DNA from: Panorpa germanica
Lineage: Eukaryota > Arthropoda > Insecta > Mecoptera > Panorpidae
Assembly: GCA_963678705.1 (NCBI GenBank)
Contig: OY783212.1
Coordinates: forward strand, 13,392,001-13,456,000
Length of the DNA stretch: 64,000 nucleotides
Reading direction: 5' to 3'
Position numbers and translations under genes: made by a program
Part shown: piece after piece, positions 50,756-61,722 of the stretch
How the letters are laid out: each line of letters starts with the position of its first letter
How positions within the stretch are numbered: position 1 is the stretch's first letter
The notes under the pieces: generated by a model
What the model was told of the DNA's origin: nothing
What the model saw: only the letters and a program-made list of their open reading frames with translations
The model's database searches: none

Positions 50756-50995
50756 TTTATTTACCTTTTTATCATAAAAAAACCAAAACGAAACGAAATC
50801 AACTTGTGATGTCTTTTCCGATTCCTACTTTATTCTTTTTTGGGAATCTCTCTTATAAAACAGTGTGTAAAAGGAATCGTACCAACGCGTGTGATACGTT
50901 AGTTACTATTTACAGCTGAGTACCAAGAAAAATATCTCGATTATTTGTTTGTGTTGTGATACCACAAGTATAATTAAAACTATGAGGTAAAAGCG

Positions 50996-51050
50996 AAATT
51001 CAAATTTTACTATACTTAATATATCTCCGTCAAATTTTGGATATTTAAAA
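50996..51050 (+). repeat. Interspersed repeat family C, copy 2
   Basis: Matches 8,776-8,835 through AAATTCAAATTTT, ATATCTCCGTCAA and GATATTTAA. It follows a family B core in the same order as at 8.3-8.8 kb. Confidence 0.5.
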
Positions 51051-51733
51051 AAAAGGCAACATATTAACTTTCTCTTCAATCAAAAATAAATAAAAACTTC
51101 CACTACAAATTGAGCTCACAAATCTATTTATTTAAATTCAATACACTTAAATATTTATAACTTGACTACAATTTTTTTATAAGACACAAAATTAATAAAT
51201 ATAATTTAATAAATCGTATAATATAGGATAAATGATCTGTGTAATTAGAATATCCTAAAATTAAATTTAAAAATTATTGACATTATTAAAGAATTTATTG
51301 ACATTGTTAATTTTTTTAATTCATTACAACTATATAACACGTATGTAGAATTTATATCTAAAAGTATCTGCTACATAAATTCTTATTCTTATTATATGAT
51401 GCTTTTAAATCAATGAATACTTATATTTTCATATTTAAAATGATGGATCACATTTACGGGATTCTTATTCAATATCCTCGCAGCAGCTCAAGTTTCCATT
51501 TAAACATCAAGTATTATTAATTTATTGTAAATCTCATTTAATATCTTAATCTTGTTTAACATTTGCGCATAATCTAAGATCAAGGTTATTATAATATTAA
51601 TAAACCAATAAATGATTTAATTCGTGGTGTAGAGGGTGAGGCGTAGGAGGTGTGGGGGTAGGGTTCAATTTGGAATGTTTAATACACATCAGTATTCATC
51701 TACTCGTGTAGTCGTGTAGAACTCGGCACTTAC

Positions 51734-51825
51734 AGCAGCCAACATCAGAACCAGTACCAGGATGGGAGCAGCCACCATTATCCAGAAGCCTCCAAAGATG
51801 TTAACCCAGAACGTCGTGTTGATGG
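51734..51825 (-). CDS. Internal exon encoding a membrane segment
   Basis: A 92 bp minus-strand exon. The left edge follows a TTTGAG acceptor, and an in-frame TGA sits exactly at that boundary. The right edge is GCTGCT followed by a perfect GTAAGT donor (51,733-51,728). The 30 complete codons begin INTTFWVNIFGG and continue into a hydrophobic run with a central Pro (MVAAPILVLVLML), which predicts one transmembrane helix. About two thirds of third codon positions are G or C in an AT-rich setting, and the other two frames are closed. The pattern N-x-aromatic-x-G followed by a Pro-containing helix faintly recalls the first membrane segment of SLC13/INDY-type transporters, but 30 residues are too few to assign a family. 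It enters needing one preceding base and exits in phase 0. Confidence 0.55.
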
Positions 51826-52480
51826 CTCAAATTACAAATGCAGATTGCTGGAATTATCGTGTCAGACATAATGTGCTAGTGTTGCAAGTGTCTGGAAACC
51901 AACAATGACCCCACAGAAGACGATCCGATTATAATCATTTGCATATATACAATTCCTAACCTAAGAAAGAGATTAAGTAAAAAATATCACTTTCGTAACG
52001 CATTTGTTTTGTTTTATGGGTTAATCGGTTTCATGGGTTAAAGAAAAGTATAATTTCTGTAATATTTTTTGAATATAGTGAAAGATTTTTTTTATTCCAA
52101 TTTTTAAGAATATAAAAGAGCAACATTTGACCAATAATTTATAAAATGATCATATAAATTTTTTTAAAAAGCTGTACACGATTTATCAAAAATTAATGCA
52201 CCGATCTTATAGAAATTTTGCACACAACTTCTAGATAGGAATGTCGAGTGATTGAATGAAGGAAAATAAATTTGGCAGCAAAATTGCTACATATTGCCTT
52301 GAAAAATAAATTGTAATAAAAGCAAGAAGGAGAAATTCTACTAGTGTATTTTTGAACGTTTCTTATAATTGCTGTTTTATTTGTAAAGTGTAAAAAACAA
52401 AGAAGATACTATTAATTTTGTACAAAGATTATCTTCCACGGGGTCAACATATGTAACAATGACTCAACGTTAAACGTGAC

Positions 52481-52557
52481 CTAAGGCCAGCTTCAACTGT
52501 CCACAGCACCCGTTCTTCGTATTCACATTCTACCCCCATTCCTACAGCCGACAAATG
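52481..52557 (-). CDS. Candidate exon, unrecognised
   Basis: A GC-rich minus-strand patch with the open frame HLSAVGMGVECEYEERVLWT, then VEAGL, bounded by an AG at 52,559-52,558 and a modest CTTAG/GTCACG donor at 52,480. If unspliced, the frame continues to TGA at 52,444. The composition (acidic, Trp, Cys) looks coding and contrasts with the flanks. The acceptor has no pyrimidine tract, and its exit phase does not match the entry phase of the exon at 51,825, so an exon between them would be required. Confidence 0.28.
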
Positions 52558-55500
52558 CTAATCTACTATTTTTAATTAACAAATTATACACCAGAACTCT
52601 TCCTACATTGTAAATACTTGTCGTAGACAAACATTTTAAAATGTTATTTTCAATTATATTTCTTAATGTATAACTTTTATGCACTGGACGTTTAATGTTT
52701 GTTTTAAGACAAGACATTTTAAATTAATTTTGTTCAAAATAAAGTGCATACATTTTTATGCTTTATGCAGCAATACGGAAATTTAACATTCATCAGGTCA
52801 TTTACTAATTATTTACTACTAAATGTTTTATAAAATGGAATGACTACTATAGATCATATTATCCTAGGATGCCTACTCAAAATTACCACTAAATACACCA
52901 ATCTACCTGTCTACCAATCTGAAGTGAACTAACTAAATTTATTGTACAATTTATAACAGACTAACAAATGAATTGTTAGTTAAACATAGTTAAAAGTATA
53001 AAAATTTCGTTTATGTATGGAAAATTTATATGTAATATTTTGTAATTGAAATATTTAGACAAGAAGCTTGAAAAAACTTAAGCCACAATGAAAAAAAAAT
53101 ATATGTAAAATATTTATCAAGAGAATTTGATAAAATATTAAAAAAATGTTTATTATGCAATAAATATTAAGAGTAACAGTTTTTATTTTACGTTTAAGTT
53201 TTTTTGTGTTTTTCACGGTCATTTAACTTACTATCTTCGCCTTTTTTATATCTTATTTGTAAGATTAAAATATTTTAAAACAATTATATTACTTTTAAAT
53301 CCATTCTTAATTCTCACAACAAGTTTATGTTTCCTTATAACAGAATTTTGGTCATGCACAAACTTACTTACATACATATGTCAAATTATTCCAATATATT
53401 CTTTACATATTTATTTCTAACATTAGGCAATGCTTTCTAAATACATATAGCTAGTTTCACTACGATTAAATCCTGATATAAAAATACAATTCCATAATAT
53501 TAGTGAGATTTTTTCCTTATTGCAAAGGGAATTCTATTTCGTTATGTTTGAGTACAATACTTAATCTGAAGTAATATACAATTTAAAATAAAATCACCCC
53601 TAAAAATAAATATTGCATTAAACATTCCACAACAGTATTTTTGTATTTTCTCGTGCTTTTGCTTGTGCATGCTTTTGCTCCTGCTCATACCATGTTTAAA
53701 TTCAAACTGTTCAGTGTTCTTCTTTAATTTATTCATATATACACCCAAAGTTTATATGTCATCGTATGTTCTGTCGTATGCTTCTGCAGGGGTATAATCT
53801 TTTTCACGTTATCACGCGACTGTCTTTTCTTAATTCGTATTCTACACGTTTTACCCTCACAAGAAGAGGTCTTCAATTGTGTAACTTATTTTCAATTTTA
53901 AAATCTTTTTTTTATTCTCTCATCTTCTCCTTATGTGGTAGCAATGAAACGTTGTTAGGAATAACAAAGGAAAACGAAAATAAATCTGTGTGGCTTGTTC
54001 TCTTAAACGGCTATTGAAACAATGTTGGTGAGATCTTCGATCATTTGAATTTATTTTTAAAAAACATATTTACTTGTTTAATATTTATTATCTACATATT
54101 TTATTACTTAATTTTAAATAATTTGCTGTTTAAATCTCTAAATAATTCCTTTATTTGTTGCAGCTGCACGTTAATAATTTATTATTGATAAGTCTTCGTT
54201 ATATTTATGCAATGCGAGTTTATAACTAATTGCCTCTTGGTGATTTTTGTAAATAAATGTTTTTACAAAAACATGGTAACATTTTTGTTGTTTTTTTCTT
54301 CTACTGATACATTTTGAAAAATGATTCCAAAGGTATTAGTCTCCGTCTGGAGGATCAACATTTTCGATCCCTAATATTTATATAAAAGTGTTAATCATAA
54401 ACAGCCGTAGTCACATCTTCTTCTGAAGGATTTAAGAAGGATTACATAGTTTTTGCACGGACGTTGGTTCCTTACTTGTACTACCACCGGTTGACAACCA
54501 CCACTTTATGTCTCCTCACGTCCCGGTTACTGGCATGTGCCCCCCCCTCATCCCCCCACCGAGTTCTAACCATTTCTGATGGTATGGTGTTAGTGGTATG
54601 AAGTTATGGTAGGGTACTTCTTCTCTTTAACCACCCTCTCTTTATACCCCACCCCCGCCCCCCGCCAGACGTTGATACTTACTGTTTTACATTATTCATG
54701 AAAACTACCACAGTGGGAAACCAACACCGCTACTCATTTCGTTATTATATAAATATACGACGCACGGTGGACCATATGCTTTTGTATATACCACATAATG
54801 GCATCAGCTATTAAAATATAATATAGAATCTAACAGTTTTACCTAAACTTTATATTTTTATTTTTAATGACATATGTATTTACTATTCAACGCTGATTTT
54901 TTTTACTGACTTTTTTTTAAATATATATAATTACTATTACCTCATTTTTTTCACCCCACTGCTTCTGTATATAATTAAACACCCCATTATTATACCTCAC
55001 ATCACTAAATTTATTCATATATTAAGTTATTTTAAAATATATTTTAATAACCAATACATTACATATTAATTTATTTAATTCAAAACTATTTTTTAGGCTG
55101 TAGTTATATTCCATGTCCAATTAGAGTAATACAGATTTAAAATAAAATGACTGTTATTAAAATAAAGATTTATTTCATAAAAATCTAATTTATTAATAGC
55201 TTTATTACGTGGTAAATGCTATGTAATTATGTATTTTAAATTTGACTATAATAATAACCTTTGGTTGACAAAAAATTAATTACCGTTTTTAACAGATGTT
55301 TTTTTCAATTATATAAAGTCATCAATACATGAGGTTGTAATAATTCAAAAAATTAGGTTCAAGGCATTAATATGTAGATATTTGTATACTAATTTATGCA
55401 AAATCCAACAAACATATAAAAATTGTTTTTAGCAGTTATTGCGTTAAATTTATAGCTCTTATAGAGTTATCGCTCCTTTCGGTCTTTAAAAAAGACAAAG

Positions 55501-55845
55501 AGATGCTAGAAATATTTTAATTAATTAATTAATTAATTATTTGATTTTAATAATGAAATTTTTAAATTTATTCTATCTCAACTTTATCTTTATTTAGTGA
55601 TAGTTTGTCCAATTTACTAAATTTGATGATGTACAAATTAAGACATCTTTAGAAATACTTTTAATCGAAAAACACTGTAGTTTTTTTTATTATATTACTG
55701 CGATTTCAACAGGGTATTATCTTAACATATAATAATTGTGTGTTTTGTACATTTGTTTATTATACGTTTGTTTTATTTGTTTATTTATGATTTGTTTATC
55801 ATTTGGTGAGTGAATTCTTAGCAAGTCATGGAATAAATTTATTCT
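52558..55845. other. AT-rich stretch with C-rich patches, no supported gene
   Basis: Frames at 53,542-53,748 (minus) and 53,766-54,017 (plus) show no domain. C-rich patches at 54,540-54,565 and 54,645-54,670 include a long pyrimidine tract ending CCGCCAG at about 54,667, which resembles a plus-strand 3' splice site followed by about 40 open codons (findings). A (TTAA)n run lies at 55,517-55,538. Confidence 0.45.
55517..55538. repeat. (TTAA)n microsatellite
   Basis: About five perfect TTAA units. Confidence 0.9.
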
Positions 55846-55922
55846 ATCTTCGGAAATCGAACTCGGACCTAAGCAAAGCTGAGTGTTAGAGCTATGATTT
55901 AACTATCTCGGCCAAAGTCGAG
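55846..55922 (-). repeat. tRNA-derived SINE head or tRNA pseudogene
   Basis: On the minus strand an A-box-like TGGCCGAGATAGTTAAATCA (from 55,914) is followed by a B-box-like GAGTTCGATTTCC (55,864-55,852), with the spacing of a class II (Ser/Leu-like) tRNA. The stems do not pair cleanly, so it is not a functional tRNA. Such a diverged tRNA-like head is typical of SINEs. The AT-rich segment after it could be the body, but no tail or target-site duplication was found, and no second copy was seen in the window. Confidence 0.6.
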
Positions 55923-57567
55923 TCCAAAAGTAGCTTTCAATATTAAATTATTCAGATAAAGTTTTTATTACTGTGGGTAAGTGTATTGCAAGTGTGAAGA
56001 GTGTTTAGACTGAAAATTCGTTGTATTAATTTATAAATTTATTCGACTTTTTCGTGATCATACCTCACAGTTCATGTTCACACTAATTTATTCGATGCTA
56101 ACACATGCTTTAATATGTCAGAGCGTTTAACTTCGGTGTTCGGGTCACACTCCTTTAGATCTGTCTTGATAGGGTGGCTGCCAACCAGTTCCACTACCGG
56201 TACTAGCTGTGCTGTGCTGGCAGTGTCTCAAGATCCTGCTTTCTGTTATTCATTTCCAATGTCTGAATCGGTTTGACATAGAACGGGCGGGGGTGGACAA
56301 GTATAGCGTGTACGGCTAATTCTAACCCTAATTACCGTCCCTGCCACTGACTGGTCGTTGCGATCGTTCCCAGTCAGAACTAATGTCACCAGCCGTCACT
56401 CAACGTAGAGGTAAATAATTTTGTGTTATGTAACTAAATAGAAATACGGACTGCGACTGCTGAGTATTTATGTAAAGGAAAATTGAATATGGTGAAAATG
56501 TCGTTCCATTTTACATTACGGCATTTGATATCAGTAAATGTATTAAATACAGAAAAAGTTTTAAACTAGTGACAGTTGGGAAAAACTATAAAAGTTATTC
56601 ATTTTTGTGTTTAATGAAAAGCTTGGAAAGTTTATCGTTTATTTCATTTATAGTATTGCACAATTTCAGTATGGTATTTATTTTTATATTACATGCATTT
56701 CCGTAACCGCAAATGATTTAGGGGTACTATGAAAATGTATTTCATTATTATTATCTGCTAAACACAAAACATAGATGCTACATTCTGGTGTCAATGCTAT
56801 GCTATAACAGCTATTTTTTAACTTGCAATATGTACTTATATTTTTGTTTGTGCACTTTTTGCAATAGCTAAGTATATAACATATTAATTAACCTCCTATT
56901 AGCTAATTATCCATATATTCTGCACTAGTGACATAAACATGGACTTACATATAGAACGAATATAGTCCGTGATGGCGAATCCTTGTTGCTAGCATAATTG
57001 CACGATGTCTACATTGCTGCTCTTTGCATTATATCCTTCCTAGACGAGAACGATGGCCGATTAGCTCCTTCTGGCTGATGTTATGTATATGTATGCACTC
57101 AGAAGTTCAGGTCTAAATGTCACAAGACTCTTAATAACGTGTGCATATGTAAAATATATTAAAAATAAAGGTACGTTTATAACAACCTTATTTCTTTAAT
57201 GCAGACTATATTTGAATAAGAAATAGATTTTGTAATTAGTGCAATATTATATATCGAAACTTTTTTTTACATAAAAAGTTCATATAAAATATAGAGATTT
57301 ATTACGCTTTTACGAAGATGATTATAGCCAACATTATGAACAGAGTTCAAGTCTAGGTATAAAGCTAGACCTAAATCGTGCGTTATCATACAACACATGA
57401 ATACATCTACAATACGTTTACAATTGCATGAGTCGCTTACAACTCGCCGGTACCTCAAATCACGCGTAAAAGATTCGTTGTGAACATGGGATTAGTTACT
57501 GTCGTTACAACTAATTATTATGCAGTATATAATTAATTATGAAAATTTAATATGTTACCTGTTCTAC
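55923..57567. other. GC-richer island at 56.1-56.4 kb, otherwise AT-rich
   Basis: The 56,130-56,420 island holds an 8 bp perfect hairpin (CTGACTGG / CCAGTCAG, 56,347-56,377) and ends near GTAGAG/GTAAAT, a possible plus-strand donor. A roughly 47-codon frame in it has no recognised domain. It could be an untranslated exon or promoter. The 57,267-57,458 minus-strand frame is unassigned. Confidence 0.35.
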
Positions 57568-57661
57568 CTACAGTTATTGTCGTTACGCAGTAAGACAAAG
57601 AAGAAGAGTATTGCAGCTTTTAGAAACAGTGACATCATATTAATAATGGAAGTAACTTGCA
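57568..57661 (-). CDS. Candidate exon with signal-peptide-like ORF
   Basis: Minus strand. A good acceptor (CCAACCATTTTCAG) at 57,662 is followed by a frame open throughout. Tandem ATGs at 57,638 start MMSLFLKAAILFFFVLLRND, a classic signal-peptide or signal-anchor profile (short N-region with Lys, hydrophobic core, polar end). The frame ends near TGTAG/GTAGAA; a second donor, CAG/GTAACA, lies 9 bp further on but after an in-frame stop. It could be a first coding exon. Poly-Phe/Leu codons also arise by chance in AT-rich DNA, which limits confidence. Confidence 0.33.
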
Positions 57662-58666
57662 CTGAAAATGGTTGGGCCAAGTAAAATATTTATAACTTTT
57701 TTACAATTATTATAATACTTTTGAGTAGGAGGGTTATGGTTGTGCATAGAAAAGAGTATGGTGGTGAAACTGCGTCTAGACCTAAAGAAGAGTATTCTTG
57801 TACTATAAGACTTGATACAAATTCATTCGAGAAATCTCAATTGCTTTCAGAAACTGATCGAAGATTTGTACATTAGTGGTTCACAATGCAAATGCCGCAA
57901 CACTAATAGTACAAATCGTTTATAATATTTCTATCATCGAAAATAGATCGATATTACATAAATAGAAAAATTAAAATAACACACATCGTCTAAAAATTGA
58001 GGATACTTATTACTCGTGTAAGAATATTAGTTTTACTGTTTGCACATTGCTTGGAGTTTTCTTATAACAACAACAATTGCTATTACTGTATTTAGTTTTG
58101 AAACAGCTTAAATAATCAGTAATGACACACATGCTTTAATCTCTGTCATATGTAGTATATTAATATTAAACCAACGCATGTAAACCAGCTTTACTGTTTG
58201 TTCTTGCTATGTGTATTATAGAAGATTACGGTTGTTGAAGATTATTTATGCACGTGGTTTACCCTAAGCACCTGCAGATTTGTATATTTTATTCAGCTTT
58301 TGTAACAAATTTGGATTTGGTAAACACATATTTAAAAAAGCTCGTACAGTTGTTACGGCTAGATAATTTTTACTAATTTTTCTCGCTACATCATAGATAA
58401 TTATGATATAATAAGTTTCAATAATAAAATATACTTTCAACTTACTCTGTATCTGAAATCATCAAGACTATTTGCTTGTTCTAGAAAATTCTTCTACAAT
58501 GTTTACCTGGTTCAGACTTTATATTCTTCATTATTTTAGAAATCTGAAATTCGTTGTTATTTCCCGCTGATGGCATTTTGATATTCTCTGATTTGCATCG
58601 GGTAACGAGTCATGGGAAGACTCACCGGTGCGTTTCGTCGTTAACTCACCCCATCCCTTACATTAC

Positions 58667-58733
58667 CTCCTTTCCATGCTCCACCGCTCGTAGTCTTCAT
58701 CAATCCGACTTGCCCTCGTGTCTGCAGAAGGTA
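58667..58733 (-). CDS. Candidate internal exon with strong acceptor
   Basis: The minus strand has a strong 3' splice site, TTATTTGTTTTGTTCCAG, next to TACCTTCTGC, in a GC-rich patch. The donor is GGAG/GTAATG at 58,666, or GGG/GTGAGT at 58,649, which would extend the exon to 84 bp. Two frames are open over the shorter exon. One encodes PSADTRASRIDEDYERWSME, a charged cytoplasmic-looking segment. The other encodes YLLQTRGQVGLMKTTSGGAW and stays open to the longer donor. I cannot decide between them. It lies about 1 kb upstream of the signal-peptide-like exon on the same strand. Confidence 0.4.
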
Positions 58734-59388
58734 CTGGAACAAAACAAATAACACATGCATGGGGGTGTCACAGATACACCCCTCACTCAGTGATACACCT
58801 ACCCCATTCACGGGACACACATGTGAACGAGGGTTAAATACATATACACATGAATTATTTGTTTAGCTAATATTATATTTATATATATTATATATTATTA
58901 TCTGTTAGAATATATTATATTTAAAATTCGAAGAATATAATACGAGTACTTGTTAATAATATTTGTGTGTATGTATGTGTATTTATAATAAATGTATGTA
59001 TACTTGTATAGCAACAGCAACTGCAACGGCTGCAACGTTGTTCAAAACTTTTTTGTTATCGTTTCAGCATTGCATCTATACTATTATTATTATAATAGTT
59101 ATTTTATAATTAACTCCTACATTTAATTTAATAAGGGTTGAAGTTTAAAAGCTAAATTAACCAGATTTTGTAAAAGTTTTAATTTTCTGTATATTACTCG
59201 TAGATAATAAATATATTGCTTCTTTATGAAATAATCTTTGTATTTTGTTATTTCATTAGTAAAATACTTTGAAATCAAATATAAAGTTTGTTTTATACAA
59301 TGGATAATGGACAATGGAAGTAATATTCGCCGTGAACTTCATAATATAGTGGACGTCCAACTATGAAGCGGACTTGTTTGTCCAAAGG
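58734..59388. other. AT-rich stretch with a small hairpin
   Basis: GGGGTGTCACAGATACACCCC at about 58,763-58,783 (given as arms GGGGTGT / ACACCCC) is a short hairpin. The rest is AT-rich with no gene. Confidence 0.45.
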
Positions 59389-59488
59389 CTAGACTGTGAG
59401 ACGTGGTCTTTCACCGTATAACCTTTCCATAGGCACGATCGCCTCACAGCTTAGACGTCTACAAATTGTCAGCTTTGCCATGACACAG
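59389..59488 (-). CDS. Candidate small exon or ORF fragment
   Basis: A GC-balanced minus-strand patch after GCTTGCTCAG, a possible acceptor, encodes CVMAKLTICRRLSCEAIVPM, then ERLYGERPRLTV and a stop at 59,389. Arg/Cys-rich and without a recognised domain. It may be the end of a gene, or a repeat fragment with a residual frame. Confidence 0.25.
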
Positions 59489-59557
59489 CTGAGCAAGCTT
59501 ACCAGTTTAATATTTGTTATCTACACGTCGTTAAACCATTTTTAATTACAAACGAAT

Positions 59558-59800
59558 TTTTTATTTTTTTTAATAAAAATTTTAAAATTTGAGAAATTTC
59601 AAAGGCAAGGTCATGTTTGCCTGAAGTTATTTTATTTTAGTTAAATTTGATTTATTAAGTTTATATCAGTTAGGAGCACTTTTTGAATTTCTTCTGGATT
59701 GTCTAAAAGCATGTCCTTTACTTCATTACTGATGCTGTGTTTTGTTGAGTTTGATATAGTGGGCAAGTTACTACACATTTGCTGCACATTTTTTTACTCG
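59558..59800 (-). mobile_element. Non-LTR retrotransposon 3' end, copy 1
   Basis: Minus strand: the C-terminal ORF remnant ends SISNEVKDMLLDNPEEIQKV, a few more codons, then TAA at 59,641. A short 3' UTR containing CATGACCTTGCCTTTGAAAT follows, and then an A-rich tail (59,558-59,590). It shares ORF end and 3' UTR with the copy at 63,089-63,480. The coding part is truncated near 59,785. Confidence 0.75.
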
Positions 59801-60976
59801 TTAAGTTTATGTGTCAACCTCGTAAGACCTGTTCGTAGTCTGAAGATGGCGTTTTCAAATTGTCTTTGCCTCTGACAAGAAGTTTCTCACTTTTTTGTAT
59901 TTTCTTTAATCAATATCAATTTGCTGCTACTTATTTGCGTCCACCACTGCTTTTGAAGTTACCTCACAAACGAATTTAATAAACATTTATTTTTTAAGAA
60001 TTTTGATAAAATTGAAACATGATATATTTATAAGTTATGTTTTGACTTGCTGTGAAGCGAGATATTAATATTTAAAGTGCGCAAATATAACATGTTGTTA
60101 AAAAAGTTCTAGTTCTATTATGTTAAAAAAAATTACTAAAGGATTTTCATTTAAAATAAAGGTCAAAATCTACACAACAAACCTTGTATGAGTTAACTAA
60201 TATTATTAAAATGTGTGCTATAAATATAATTTCAGAATGAGTCCAATTCCAGATAAACTGTTCAAATTTAAATCTAATTTCAACTAATTGCACAAACCAG
60301 CTTTCCGGACAAATTTTTTTTTATAAGAAAATCTACAATGTCGTGTGGGGTGCCGTTAGCCGTGAGTCGTGGATCGTGACGTTTCAATCTAATTACGTTT
60401 CGTTTTTGACATGCCACTCATATTTGTAAATACAGGGTGTTTTGAATTAGTATTGAAATAAATAATTCATTTTTAATTCTCTTTGATGGTTTTGTTTCAT
60501 AACATTTCTTTTTAATCTGATTTTTAAAAGGGATATGATGACATATAATTATTAAAATGTTTTTTTTATTTAGTATTTTAATAAAGTAATTACAAATAAT
60601 CAGTATACTTTGTTTGTATTAAGAGCGTTAACAACATTAAATATTTATAATTACATTTATGTTTTTATTTTATGTGTTAGTAATCAATCACACTGCATTA
60701 CCATTTACGTTGTCCTAGTTTCAATAATGTAAAATTAATTAAATTTGTAATATAAACTGGATCATCTTATGCCAATACCATATATCTGGGATAAAGTTAT
60801 AAGGTAACGGAAAAACCGTTAATTTGAAGCAACTGAAAAGAGATAATTATCCAACCGGTAGAACCATATCAAACGTTGGTTTTTTTTGGGTAAACCAAAA
60901 CTTTGTGGTCAGAAGGGTTCTACTATTTCAAACGTAAAAGTTTTTCTTCCCTATATCTAGAATTGACATTATTGAT
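59801..60976. other. AT-rich stretch, nothing recognised
   Basis: A GC-balanced piece at 59,815-59,890 could be more retrotransposon remnant but shows no motif. Confidence 0.45.
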
Positions 60977-61089
60977 GTGATTTTACTAATATCATTTATC
61001 GGAAAAATCGTATTGGTCTCTTGGTTTTATAATTCATTATCTTTTCTAAAATTTAATTTATCAAACTACAAATTAACTAAGCTAGATAA

Positions 61090-61450
61090 ATTGTTATTCT
61101 TCTTTCCACTTTTTTCTTCTTTCCTGATACTTTTATTTTTTCTTGAACTCCTTTTCATCGTTTCCCCTGCAATGCCACCTTCTTCTCTTTATTGCTTTTC
61201 TATTCTTCCTTCCTTTTTCTTGAACTCGCTTTCATTGTTACCACAACAATGCCTCCTTCTTTTCTTCTTTCAATTTATTTCCTTTCTTTTTTCTTTATTT
61301 GCAGCTACTTTTCTTGCTTTTTACTTTCATCTTCATCGTTGCTACTTCAATAACTTCTTCCTTCTATCCCATCTCCATTTCTTTTCTTCTATTCATACTA
61401 CCCTATAAACTAGTCTACTCTCTCTTTATTTCGCTCTCTTTCTTTCTTTT
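61090..61450 (+). repeat. Polypyrimidine tract with imperfect ~77 bp repeats
   Basis: About 360 bp composed overwhelmingly of C and T on the plus strand. TTTTTCTTGAACTC recurs at about 61,137 and 61,214 (spacing 77), each followed by a TTTCATCGTT/TTTCATTGTT, AATGCC, CCTTCTT pattern. A third, weaker unit follows. The 143-codon frame at 60,977-61,408 is Phe/Leu/Ser-rich because of this composition and is not taken as a gene. Confidence 0.7.
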
Positions 61451-61694
61451 TAATATGATGATCTGCTGTTCCGCTCTAGACGCATTTTATAGTTCACAGT
61501 TGTTACTTATACTAGTTACTTACTAATAATTGCCAACCACCAATTGTCAGTAGCGGTATTTAACTAGAAAATGAAACTGATTTTATTATACGGTTAGGTT
61601 TCTGCTCGCATTGTCTTCAAGTCTAAATGATATCAGCTTCAACGAGACAGTGCGTTTACAACGGGCCCTGTTTCACAACATAATGAGTACAACA

Positions 61695-61719
61695 GTGACG
61701 GTGACGGTGACGGTGATGG
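61695..61719 (+). repeat. (GTGACG)n short tandem
   Basis: About four hexamer units GTGACG/GTGATG. Confidence 0.85.
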
Positions 61720-61722
61720 TGT

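Larger units (their letters stand above)
48470..51733. other. AT-rich stretch with repeats B and C and a G-quadruplex
   Basis: Contains a perfect G-quadruplex motif at 49,941-49,960, repeat B copy 4 (50,717-50,755), repeat C copy 2 (50,996-51,050) and a G-rich patch at 51,625-51,665. Overlapping frames on both strands at 48,800-49,036 show no domain. It may be intron of the minus-strand gene whose exon lies at 51,734. Confidence 0.45.

Noticed and set aside
56120-56160. 5S rRNA-like string on the minus strand (CCCGAACACCGAAGTTAA)
   Set aside because: Match is limited to about 20 nt; flanks do not fit a 5S sequence or fold, so it is coincidence.
60977-61408. 143-codon plus-strand open frame, the longest in the window
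   Set aside because: Phe/Leu/Ser-rich translation is produced by the polypyrimidine repeat; no domain or codon bias.
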